From NCBI RefSeq assembly GCF_042665155.1, contig NZ_JBHTCG010000001.1, positions 1 through 64,000 on the forward strand: a DNA stretch of 64,000 nt, read 5' to 3'. Under the pieces are notes generated by a model. That model saw nothing but the letters and a program-made list of their open reading frames with translations. It made no database searches and was not told where the DNA came from. A program made the position numbers and the translations under genes. Below, piece by piece: positions 1 through 7,485 of the stretch; within the stretch, counting starts at the first letter, position 1; every line of letters begins with the position of its first letter. The DNA comes from Sphaerisporangium rhizosphaerae. GTDB lineage: Bacteria; Actinomycetota; Actinomycetes; Streptosporangiales; Streptosporangiaceae.

Positions 1-1
1 G

Positions 2-131
2 ACGCCGCACCGGCAGATCCAGGAGATCCTGCGCTGGTCACGGTGGCGCCGTCGACACCAGCATCAAGCCAGACGATCCCACTACCAGCGGAGATCCCAA
101 CGCTGATCTCAAAAGGTCACTGGAGTACTAG
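2..131 (+). pseudogene. C-terminal end of an IS-type transposase, apparently frameshifted, cut by the window edge
   Basis: From base 2 one frame reads an Arg/His-rich stretch (ILRWSRWRRRHQHQARRSHYQRR) in its two halves ILRWSRWRRRHQ and HQARRSHYQRR, which resembles the C-terminus of actinobacterial IS transposases (IS701-like from memory). That frame stops at 104-106. The next frame continues from about base 90 with GDPNADLKRSLEY and a TAG at 129-131, the kind of tail I would expect on an intact copy, so a one-base indel near 85-92 is likely. The upstream part lies outside the window. The stop overlaps the stop of the convergent aminopeptidase gene. Family assignment is from memory only. Confidence 0.45.
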
Positions 132-955
132 GCGGGCTTGATGGTGGCGAGCTGCACGAGCAACAGGACCAGCCGGTAGGCGCCGGCGAAGTCCGCGGCG
201 GTGAAGGTCACCGTACGGCCGCCCGCGGCGCGGGAGACGCCCGGCACGAGCGTCGCCAGGTCGACCGTGATCGGGCTGTAGAGGTCGACCTCGACGTCGA
301 TCGGTCCGGCGATGCTCAGGGGCGTGACCCGCGCACGCCCGGTGATCGCCTCGGCGGCGGCCCGCCGCAGCCGCTCCCGGGCCTCCCCGGGGTGCAGGGC
401 GATGGCGGCGGCCTGGCCGAGAGCCTGTTTGACCGCGACGGTGACGGCCGAGGGGACCAGCTCGCCGAGCTCGGCGCAGGCGGTGTCGTCGCCGCTGAGC
501 ATCACGACGGGCACGCCCAGATGCCCGGCCATGGCGGCGTTGAGCCCGATCTCCCCCATGGACCGCCCGTTCACGCGCACGTCGAGGATGTCGCCGCTCA
601 TGGTGTGCGCCAGTACGGCCGGGCCACCACCGGCGCGGGCGTGGTAGCCGATGAACAGGGCGGCGTCGGTGTGGTCGTCGAGCGCGCCAAGCATGCCCTG
701 CGGACGCGGCTTGCCGCGGACCAGGCGGGCCCGCCGGTCGAGTTTCTCGGGATCGATGTTGCGGAACGGCCCGTGAGCGTCGGCGACCCACACCACGGCG
801 TCGGGTTCGGCGTCCAGGACTCCGGCGATCACGGCGTTCGCCTCGGCGGTCATCAGGGCCCTGCCGCGCTCGTAGTCGTAGCGGTCCGGGTTGGTCTCGG
901 CGGGATGCACGACCCCCGAGATGCCCTCCATGTCGACGGAGATCAGCACCTTCAT
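128..955 (-). CDS. M55 family D-aminopeptidase (DppA-like)
   Basis: A 275-residue zinc peptidase of family M55, whose characterised member DppA of Bacillus releases N-terminal D-amino acids from short peptides. The diagnostic start KVLISVDMEGISGV supplies the metal-binding Asp and Glu. An ADAHGPFRN stretch (about residues 58-66), a YHARAG stretch (about 104) and GEIGLNAAMAGHLG (about 135-148) match the other metal and active-site regions, and the length is normal. There is no signal peptide, so it should be cytoplasmic and act on imported peptides or cell-wall fragments. No dipeptide transporter gene lies beside it. The ATG is the first residue of the conserved core, so the start is secure. 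The 3' end overlaps a transposase remnant, and the last residues could have been altered by that insertion. Confidence 0.85.
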   Translation of the reverse strand: MKVLISVDMEGISGVVHPAETNPDRYDYERGRALMTAEANAVIAGVLDAEPDAVVWVADAHGPFRNIDPEKLDRRARLVRGKPRPQGMLGALDDHTDAALFIGYHARAGGGPAVLAHTMSGDILDVRVNGRSMGEIGLNAAMAGHLGVPVVMLSGDDTACAELGELVPSAVTVAVKQALGQAAAIALHPGEARERLRRAAAEAITGRARVTPLSIAGPIDVEVDLYSPITVDLATLVPGVSRAAGGRTVTFTAADFAGAYRLVLLLVQLATIKPA

Positions 956-1004
956 GAACCACGGAGCCTACAGCGGCACCGTGGCCACCGCCGCGGCCCG
1001 CCGA

Positions 1005-1952
1005 TCAGAGGTCGAAGTGGGCGACGATGGGGGCGTGGTCGGAGTCGGCGGCGTCGCGGCGTCGGGTGGGGTCCTCGGTGACCGAGGGCAGGCCGTGGCC
1101 GACCACGGATCGGATCTCGGCGACCCGTTCGATGAGGGCCCGGCTGGCCAGGATGTGGTCGATGAGCTCTCCGCGGCCGTTGTGGACGCGGGAGAAGCGC
1201 TCGGCCTCGGGGATCAGCGTCGCGAGGTTCCACAGCCGCCAGGCGTCGCCCTTGTCCGGGCGCAGCGCCCCGGCCGTGCCGAGCTCGGACCCGGGCGGGC
1301 CGAGGACGATCTGCGTGGTGGCCGCCTGCGGCTCGTCGTTGAAGTCGCCGAGGACGACCACCGGCCGGTCCTGCCCGTGGCCGCCGACGAGCCGGTCGGC
1401 CAGGCCGCGCAGGGTGGTGGCCTCGGCGGCCCGCCGGTACAGGGCGTAGGCGCCGTACCGGGCGCGCTCGCCCTCGTCGCGGGCCGCGAACCGGCCGCCG
1501 GGGAAGCTCAGCAGCTTGGACTTCAGGTGGCAGACCGCGACGGCGAGCCTCGTCCCCGGGCCCGGCTCGACCCGCACGGCGAGCATGCCGCGGCTGGTCT
1601 GGGCGGTCGCGGGCCCGGTGTCGGCGCTCTGCACGGCGGCCAGCGGCGAGGTGAACGCGGCGACGTCCTCCACGACGGTGAGCGGGAGGCGGCTGAGCAC
1701 GCCGACGCGGATGCCGCGGACGTCCGGGTGCTGGGACAGGACGGTGTGCCATTCGCCGCCGAGCGCCTCCGCCAGGTCGGCCAGCGCCGCGGGGTCGCCG
1801 ACCTCCTGGACGCCGAGCACGTCGGGGGCGATGCCGCCGAGGGTGGCGGCCAGCGCCGCGATCTTCGCCTTGTACGCGGCCTCGTCGCGGGGGCCGAACT
1901 CCCCGCCGGGCCGGTAGAGGTTCTCCAGGTTCCACGTGCCGACGACGACCAT
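1005..1952 (-). CDS. Endonuclease/exonuclease/phosphatase family protein
   Basis: A 315-residue member of the DNase I-like fold. GTWNLENLYRPGG at the N-terminus gives the catalytic Asn, GVQEVGD the metal-binding Glu, VLGDFNDEP the Asp/Asn pair, and SDHAPIVAHFDL the closing Asp-His pair. No signal peptide or membrane segment is visible. The reading frame stays open another 56 codons upstream, but that part has no family similarity. The ATG at 1952 is preceded by GGGAG at suitable spacing and begins directly at the fold's first strand. The family covers nucleases and phosphatases, and nothing here decides the substrate. It follows the M55 gene on the same strand after about 50 bases and may be co-transcribed with it. 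Confidence 0.85.
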   Translation of the reverse strand: MVVVGTWNLENLYRPGGEFGPRDEAAYKAKIAALAATLGGIAPDVLGVQEVGDPAALADLAEALGGEWHTVLSQHPDVRGIRVGVLSRLPLTVVEDVAAFTSPLAAVQSADTGPATAQTSRGMLAVRVEPGPGTRLAVAVCHLKSKLLSFPGGRFAARDEGERARYGAYALYRRAAEATTLRGLADRLVGGHGQDRPVVVLGDFNDEPQAATTQIVLGPPGSELGTAGALRPDKGDAWRLWNLATLIPEAERFSRVHNGRGELIDHILASRALIERVAEIRSVVGHGLPSVTEDPTRRRDAADSDHAPIVAHFDL

Positions 1953-2211
1953 GACCGCTCCCGTTGTGAACGCGGACGGGAGCGCCCCCGTGGCGCGCTC
2001 ACCCCCGTGGCGCAGGCGGGAACCGGACCCCTCCCCCAGTGATCGCGGGCTCCGGCGACCGCCGCCCGCCGCTCCACTATGACCGCTGTCGCACCGCTTG
2101 GCCATCGGTTCGCGCGACAAGGATTCGACCCAAGGAATCGACCATACGGTTCATATCACGCAAATCGGGCATGGGGCGGGTAACCCAACTCGGCCCTCTC
2201 GAGGAGGCCCA

Positions 2212-2499
2212 ATGCTCACGCTGACAGAGACCGCCGCCAAGGTGATCCGTGACCTCAACACCCAGTCGGGCGAGGCGACCGACAAGGGCATCCGCATCTC
2301 CTCGCAGGGCGAGGACGCCGGCTCGCTGATGCTGTCGGTCGCCGACGGGCCCGAGAGCTCCGACAAGGTCGTCGAGAGCGAAGGGGCCAAGGTCTACCTC
2401 GACCCGGTGGCCGCCACCGTGCTCGACGACAAGGCCCTGGACGCCAACATCGACGACCAGGGCGGCATCTCCTTCCACGTCGAGGACCAGCCCGCCTGA
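2212..2499 (+). CDS. HesB/IscA-like small acidic protein without cysteines
   Basis: A 95-residue protein that starts with MLTLTETAAKVIRDL, the opening helix of the HesB/IscA (A-type iron-sulphur carrier) fold, and ends with ISFHVEDQPA. Classical A-type carriers bind the cluster through three conserved cysteines. This protein has none, so it cannot be a normal Fe-S carrier. Similar cysteine-free proteins occur in actinomycetes and are often annotated only by fold. The start at 2212 has a strong GAGGAGG ribosome-binding site at 2201-2207; the longer upstream frame lacks one. It stands alone between two minus-strand genes. The function is unknown; stress-related or structural roles are possible but unsupported. 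Confidence 0.8.
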   Translation: MLTLTETAAKVIRDLNTQSGEATDKGIRISSQGEDAGSLMLSVADGPESSDKVVESEGAKVYLDPVAATVLDDKALDANIDDQGGISFHVEDQPA

Positions 2500-2820
2500 C
2501 CGTTCGACTCCCTGGCCGACCCCGAAACTTTCACCCGCGGGCCGGACGGTCACGTGCGGGGTCCTGACCTGTCACCCTTTCCGACCTGTGCGTTCCCATG
2601 CACGGCCGGGTTGTGTCCTATCGGCTCCAGCCCGCTCCCCGAACCATGGGCTTGTCCCTTTCGGTGATGCTCCGTAACTTTCGAAAGGAGTCGCGTCCCC
2701 GTCCGGGCGGAGCACGGTCACCGGGCCCGCCGGGCGGCCGGCGATCGTCCCGGCCCTCTGACGGGCCGGGCGCCGAGAGAAGACCTCCGGCTGATCATCG
2801 GGAGCCGTCGCCGGATGGTG
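2500..2820. other. Intergenic stretch without a recognisable gene
   Basis: No convincing coding sequence is seen between the HesB-like gene and the terminator hairpins of the glucanase gene. Short frames here lack start signals and family similarity. The segment contains a GAAAGGAG-like purine run at about 2681-2690 without a following gene. Confidence 0.5.
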
Positions 2821-2862
2821 GGGGCCTCGGTGGCAGGTGCGTCCCCCTGCCACCGAGGCCCC
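2821..2862 (-). terminator. Strong hairpin, likely terminator of the glucanase gene
   Basis: Bases 2821-2837 and 2846-2862 form a perfect 17-bp stem with an 8-base loop. It lies 60 bases beyond the glucanase stop on the minus strand. No T-run follows, as is common in high-GC actinomycetes. A second GC-rich inverted repeat lies at about 2878-2905, closer to the stop. Confidence 0.75.
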
Positions 2863-2921
2863 GGTCTCGGGCCGGCGCGGGGGGCGCCGCTCGGGGGCGC
2901 CCCCCGTACCGGGTTCCGCTC

Positions 2922-5801
2922 CTAGGAGGAGTAGACCTCGAACTCCGACAGTTGCCCGGCCGGCCAGCCGGTGTTCCCGGTGAAGGTCAGCCGCAGGTGG
3001 CGCCGGCCGGCGGCCGGGAAGGTGATCGTCACGGTGTTGCCGGTGGCCGGGTTGAAGGTGTAGGCGGCCGCGCCGGCCAGGGTGCCGTACGTGGACCCGT
3101 CGGTGGAGCCGAGCACCGCCACGGTCTGGCTGCGGGTCGCCCAGGACGCCGACGGGGGCAGCTTCAGCACGACCCTGCCGACGCTGTAGGCGGCGCCGAG
3201 GTCGACGGTGACCGACTGCGGCCAGGCGTTGTTCACGCTCTCCCAGTAGGTGCCGGTGTTGCCGTCCACCACGTTGGCCGAGCCGTACACGTCCGCGTGC
3301 CCGCTCTCGCTGGTGGCCTTCCCCCGGGCGAGGTTGCCCGCCGGCGGGGTCGGGGTGGGAGTGGGTGTCGGGGTCGGAGTCGGGGTGGCGGCGGGCCCGC
3401 CGTACACCTCGAAGGAGGACAGCTGGGCCGCCGGCCAGCCGGTGTTGCCGGTGAAGGTCAGCCGGAGGTACCGGAGGTTCGCCGGGGTGAAGGACACCGT
3501 CGCCGTGTTGCCCGACGCCGGGTCGAACGCGCGGCCCGCCGCCGCCGACAGGGTGGTGAAGGCGCCGCCGTCCGCCGAGCCCTGCACCGCGACCGTCTGT
3601 GTGCGGGCGGCCCAGGCCGCCGCCGGGGGCAGCTTGAGCGTCACGCGGTTGACCGAGGCGACCGCGCACAGGTCGACGGTGATGGACTGCGGCCAGGCGT
3701 TGCCCGGGCTCTCCCAGTAGGTGTCGGCGTTGCCGTCGACGGTGTTGGCGGGGGCGTAGTTCTGCACCTGCCCGGTGGCGGTGACCGCCTTGCCCCGCGC
3801 CAGGTCGCCGGTGCCGGGCGCGCACGGAGTCGGCGTCGGCGTCGGGGTGGGCGTCGGGGTCGGGGTGGGAGTGGGCGTCGGGGTGGGGCCGGTCGGGGTC
3901 GGGCTGGGCGTGGTGTTGCCACCGCCGCCCGGGTAGATGTAGTTCGGGGCCGGCCAGCCGCCGCAGAACGTCGAGGTGGGGCTCCACCCGGTGTTGCCGC
4001 CGCCCTGGGTGATGGAGAAGCCGCTGCCGACGCAGTTGTGGACGCTGACCCCGGCCCCGATGTGCGCGGCGCTGACGTTGGTGAACGTCGTCCTGGCCGC
4101 CGCCTGCGCCTGGATCATGTAGGTGCCCGTGCCGTCCACCCGGACGCCCGAGAAGTTGACGGTCTGCGTGCTGCCCTCGATGAAGTGGATCGCCGCGTAC
4201 GAGCTGTCGAGGATGTCGGTGTCGGTGACGTTGATCGTCGCGTTGACCGGTTCGTTGAGCGCGTCGAACCAGATGGCGCCGACGCCGAAGTTCCAGTTGT
4301 AGTCGGAGTTGCCCGCCCGCAGCAGGGTGTTGCGCGCCACGGTGTGCGTGCCCGCCACCGCCGTGCCCGACCCGGAGTTGACCCCCGGGTAGCGGTTGGC
4401 GACGTGGATGCCGCCGCCGTTGGTCACGGTGTCGGTCACCACGTTGTCTGTGATCTTGATGTCCCGCCCGCCGTAGGTGACGATGTTGTTGGCGAGCACC
4501 GGCGCGACCACGGTGTTGTGGGTGAAGCTGTCGTTCACGTTGGCCACCCGGTCCGGCCACATCGCGAGCCCGTCGTCGCCGGTGTTGCGGACGAAGGTGT
4601 TGGTCACCGTCGAGTTCGTGACCCCGGTGTGGAAGTTCACCCCGTCGGCGGTCTGGTCGAGGATGCGGCTGTTCCTGATGGTGAAGCCGTCCATCGGGCC
4701 GTCCATCCAGGCGCCGACCTTGGTGTGCTGCATCCACACGTTGTCCACGACCGAGTTGGTCATGGCGCCTCCGAGGGCGTTGACCTGGTCGTCGTCGACG
4801 CGTTCGGTGATCTCGCCGATGATGGCGAAGTCCCGCAGCGTGACGTCGCGGCTGGGCCCGCCGGCCTCGTGCGCGCGCACCGGGCCGGTGTACCCCCCTC
4901 CGGCGACGTACTTGCCGTAGACGCCCACCGCGCGGTTGCGCTGCGTGGGATGCCTGCCGGTCAGCACGCTGTACCAGGGCCCGGCCCCGGCCAGGGTGAC
5001 GCCGTCGACGACCACGTGGTCCCACAGGGTGTAGGTCCCCTCGGGGATGTAGACCACCTTGCCCTGGGCCTTGCCCGCGTCCACGGCGGCCTGGAAGGCG
5101 GCGGTGGAGTCGGTCGCCGAGTTGCGCGCGGCGCCGAAGTCGTCGACCGACAGCGACCCCGCCGGGCGGCCGATGGCCGCCGGGACGGCCTCGAAGTCGG
5201 CCAGGTCCACGGTGATCGGGATGCCGCCGGTGTGCTGGACGCGCACCTTGGTCCCGGCGGCGAGCGTCGAGCCGAACCTGGTGCGGGCCTCGTCGTAGAA
5301 GTGGTGCGGGTTGCCCGCGCCGGGGTTGTTGCCGAAGGGGTAGCCGCCGTAGTACCAGCCGTACCGGGAGGTGAGCGGCAGGTCCTTCAGATGGGCGCCG
5401 TTGACCCGCACGTCGGCCGTGGTGTCCTGCCCGGTCCCGGCCGCGTTGTCCGGGACGCTGTAGCGCACCACCATCGCGTTGGCGGGCTTGGTGAGGGTGA
5501 ACTCCACGTACTCGCCGGAGGCGTCGAGGGTCACGGCGCGGCGGCCCGACGCCTCGGACGGCAGGTGGGTGTAGACCCGGTCGGGCCCGATCACCTGGCC
5601 GTTGGTGGCGGCGTGCGCGGAGTCCTCGGCCTCGAACTCGGTGAAAGGAACGGTGGCGCCGCGCCCGGCGAAGTCCCAGGGGGTGTCCACCGCCGTGGCG
5701 GCCACGGCACCGGGTGACAACAGCGGGACCGACAACGTCCCCGCCGCCAGTGCCACGGTGGTGGCGATCGTCCAGGCGCGCAGCCTGCCCGTTTTCTTCA
5801 T
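2922..5801 (-). CDS. Secreted GH87-type alpha-1,3-glucanase (mycodextranase-like) with two discoidin-like domains
   Basis: A 959-residue secreted enzyme. A signal peptide (about residues 1-34, basic start, hydrophobic core, AVAA) is followed by a carbohydrate-binding-like beta domain (about 35-170) and a right-handed beta-helix catalytic domain (about 180-600). In that domain ADGVNFHTG (Asp near 386) and NTGDDGLAMW (Asp pair near 409-410) fit the three catalytic aspartates of GH87. A Pro-Thr linker (about 630-658), an F5/8 type C-like domain, a second Pro-Thr linker and a second F5/8-like domain complete it. GH87 enzymes cut alpha-1,3-glucan, as in fungal walls or dental glucan. The ATG at 5801 opens the signal peptide with an AAGGG upstream; 29 further upstream codons are not needed. 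It is divergent from a LacI gene and a sugar importer. The family call comes from motif reading, and another beta-helix glycosidase remains possible. Confidence 0.75.
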   Translation of the reverse strand: MKKTGRLRAWTIATTVALAAGTLSVPLLSPGAVAATAVDTPWDFAGRGATVPFTEFEAEDSAHAATNGQVIGPDRVYTHLPSEASGRRAVTLDASGEYVEFTLTKPANAMVVRYSVPDNAAGTGQDTTADVRVNGAHLKDLPLTSRYGWYYGGYPFGNNPGAGNPHHFYDEARTRFGSTLAAGTKVRVQHTGGIPITVDLADFEAVPAAIGRPAGSLSVDDFGAARNSATDSTAAFQAAVDAGKAQGKVVYIPEGTYTLWDHVVVDGVTLAGAGPWYSVLTGRHPTQRNRAVGVYGKYVAGGGYTGPVRAHEAGGPSRDVTLRDFAIIGEITERVDDDQVNALGGAMTNSVVDNVWMQHTKVGAWMDGPMDGFTIRNSRILDQTADGVNFHTGVTNSTVTNTFVRNTGDDGLAMWPDRVANVNDSFTHNTVVAPVLANNIVTYGGRDIKITDNVVTDTVTNGGGIHVANRYPGVNSGSGTAVAGTHTVARNTLLRAGNSDYNWNFGVGAIWFDALNEPVNATINVTDTDILDSSYAAIHFIEGSTQTVNFSGVRVDGTGTYMIQAQAAARTTFTNVSAAHIGAGVSVHNCVGSGFSITQGGGNTGWSPTSTFCGGWPAPNYIYPGGGGNTTPSPTPTGPTPTPTPTPTPTPTPTPTPTPCAPGTGDLARGKAVTATGQVQNYAPANTVDGNADTYWESPGNAWPQSITVDLCAVASVNRVTLKLPPAAAWAARTQTVAVQGSADGGAFTTLSAAAGRAFDPASGNTATVSFTPANLRYLRLTFTGNTGWPAAQLSSFEVYGGPAATPTPTPTPTPTPTPPAGNLARGKATSESGHADVYGSANVVDGNTGTYWESVNNAWPQSVTVDLGAAYSVGRVVLKLPPSASWATRSQTVAVLGSTDGSTYGTLAGAAAYTFNPATGNTVTITFPAAGRRHLRLTFTGNTGWPAGQLSEFEVYSS

Positions 5802-5888
5802 CGGCGGACCCTTCTGCGGAAGCGAAGAGCCGGGACGTTTCGCGGTCAGGGACGCGCGGACCGTCGCTTGCCCGGCGGAACTGCCCAC

Positions 5889-5917
5889 ACCATAAGATGA
5901 CAGACAGATAACCGCAA
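5889..5917 (-). promoter_or_regulatory. Candidate promoter of the glucanase gene
   Basis: On the minus strand TTGCGG (5912-5917) and TATGGT (5889-5894) are separated by 17 bases, a good match to a housekeeping promoter. It would give a leader of about 80 bases. Two direct copies of AACATTGC lie at and just upstream of the -35 and could be regulator contacts. Confidence 0.55.
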
Positions 5918-6026
5918 TGTTCTGACTAAAGCCTGCAATGTTACGACTGTGTCACGGCATTCGCCGGGAGAGCGGGCCCCAGGAAGGACACCCGGGACCC
6001 TCCGGGACGCTCTTCCCCCACCCGCC

Positions 6027-6057
6027 GCAAACCGTTTGCAGGCGACTGCCGTATATT
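6027..6057 (+). promoter_or_regulatory. LacI-type operator and -10 box of the first lacI-family gene
   Basis: GCAAACCGTTTGC at 6027-6039 is a palindrome about one central base, typical of LacI-family operators. Twelve bases later TATATT (6052-6057) forms a -10 box, and the GTG start follows after 7 bases, so the mRNA is probably leaderless. The operator would cover the -35 region, which suggests autorepression. The same layout occurs at 16486-16523 upstream of the paralogue. Confidence 0.7.
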
Positions 6058-6064
6058 TGCGACC

Positions 6065-7252
6065 GTGACAAGCGACAATGCGGCATCCCGTCCGAAGGGC
6101 GGCCCCGCCGCCCGCCCCACCGACGGGGGAAAGCCCGTCCCGCTCGACGGCGCCGCCGCTCGTCCGGGCGGCGCCGCGACGGCGCGGCGGTCCGACGGCG
6201 CGGGGTCGCGCACGGCCGGCGGCGCGGCCTCCCGCGCGACGACGCGCCGCCTCGCCGAGGTCGCCCGCAAGGTGGGGGTGAGCGAGGCGACGGTGAGCCG
6301 CGTGCTCAACGGCAAGCCCGGCGTCTCCGACACCACCCGGGCCGCGGTGCTGACCGCGCTCGACGTGCTCGGGTACGAACGGCCGACGCAGTTGCGCGGT
6401 GAACGGGCCCGCTTGGTGGGCCTGGTGCTGCCCGAGCTGGGCAACCCGATCTTTCCCGCGCTGGCCGAGGTGGTCGGCGGCGCGCTCGCCCAGCGCGGCT
6501 TCACGCCCGTGTTGTGCACCCGGACGGCGGGCGGGCTGTCGGAGGCCGACTACGTCGAGATGCTGCTGGAGCAGCAGGTCTCCGGCATGGTCTTCGCCGG
6601 CGGGCACTACATGGAAGCCGACGCGCCGCACGAGCACTACCTGCGCCTGCTCGACCGCCGCCTGCCGGCCGTGCTGGTCAACGCGGCGATCGGCGAGCTG
6701 AGCCTCCCGTGCCTGGCGACCGACGACGTGGTCGCGGTGGAGCAGGCTTTCGGCCACCTGACCTCGCTCGGGCACACGCGCATCGGCATGGTCCTCGGGC
6801 CGCGCGACCACGTCCCCTCGCGCAGGAAGCTCGCCGCGTTCCAGGCCGAGGCGCGCCGGGCCGGGCTGGAGGCGGGCCGCGACACCATAGAGCACAGCCT
6901 GTTCTCCCTGGAGGGCGGCCAGGCCGTGGCGACCCGGCTGGTCAAGAACGGCATCACCGGCATCATCTGCGCCAGCGACGTGCTCGCGCTCGGCGTGCTG
7001 CGCGCGGTGCGCCGGCTCGGCATGTCCGTGCCCGAGGACGTCTCCGTGGTCGGCTACGACGACTCGGCCTTCATGAACTGCACCAACCCGCCGCTGACCA
7101 CCGTGCGCCAGCCCATCGAGGCCATCGGCAGGACGGCGGTCACGCTGCTGGTCAACCAGATCGACGGCGGCTCGGTGACCGCCGAGGAGCTGCTGTTCGA
7201 GCCCGAGCTGGTCGTGCGCGGCTCCACCGGCCCCGCCAAGACGCGCGACTGA
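6065..7252 (+). CDS. LacI-family transcriptional regulator, probable repressor of the alpha-glucan locus
   Basis: A 395-residue regulator. The helix-turn-helix is RRLAEVARKVGVSEATVSRV followed by the hinge helix, starting near residue 61. The periplasmic-binding-protein-like effector domain runs from about residue 115 (LVGLVLPELGNPIF) to the end. Ahead of the HTH is an unusual low-complexity Ala/Gly/Arg/Pro-rich extension of about 58 residues, absent from the paralogue. No ribosome-binding site precedes the GTG, but a -10 box ends 8 bases before it, so leaderless translation from 6065 is plausible; an internal start nearer the HTH is possible. It lies between the divergent glucanase and the importer operon and most likely senses an alpha-glucoside. 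The specific ligand is inferred from context only. Confidence 0.85.
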   Translation: MTSDNAASRPKGGPAARPTDGGKPVPLDGAAARPGGAATARRSDGAGSRTAGGAASRATTRRLAEVARKVGVSEATVSRVLNGKPGVSDTTRAAVLTALDVLGYERPTQLRGERARLVGLVLPELGNPIFPALAEVVGGALAQRGFTPVLCTRTAGGLSEADYVEMLLEQQVSGMVFAGGHYMEADAPHEHYLRLLDRRLPAVLVNAAIGELSLPCLATDDVVAVEQAFGHLTSLGHTRIGMVLGPRDHVPSRRKLAAFQAEARRAGLEAGRDTIEHSLFSLEGGQAVATRLVKNGITGIICASDVLALGVLRAVRRLGMSVPEDVSVVGYDDSAFMNCTNPPLTTVRQPIEAIGRTAVTLLVNQIDGGSVTAEELLFEPELVVRGSTGPAKTRD

Positions 7253-7323
7253 CCCGCCGACCCGGCGCGCCCGTCCTCGGCGTCCACCTCCACGTCCACG
7301 CACCGAACGCGTGTGACGTCAAG

Positions 7324-7363
7324 GTGACAAGAGTGTTGCCGGAGGCAGCACTGTCACTTTTTT
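7324..7363 (+). terminator. Rho-independent terminator after the first lacI-family gene
   Basis: An imperfect stem pairs GTGACA (7324-7329) with TGTCAC (7352-7357) and GTGTTGCC (7333-7340) with GGCAGCAC (7344-7351). Six T residues follow at 7358-7363. It separates the repressor gene from the importer operon, which must therefore have its own promoter in 7364-7485. Confidence 0.75.
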
Positions 7364-7485
7364 GCATCGGGCTCGTATGACTCTTGCTGGGATATGTCCG
7401 CCTCTATATGTTGCTCCCAACCGGTTCACGAAGCTGTACCAGAACTTGGGCCTCGTAGTCGGGGGCAGTCCAGGAGGGAACATCC

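Noticed and set aside
2500..2720. A riboswitch upstream of a lost gene
   Set aside because: There is a purine-rich site near 2681 but no following coding sequence on the plus strand and no recognisable aptamer core.
3340..3910. Simple-sequence repeat arrays or CRISPR-like pattern
   Set aside because: They are codon repeats for Pro-Thr linkers inside the glucanase reading frame.
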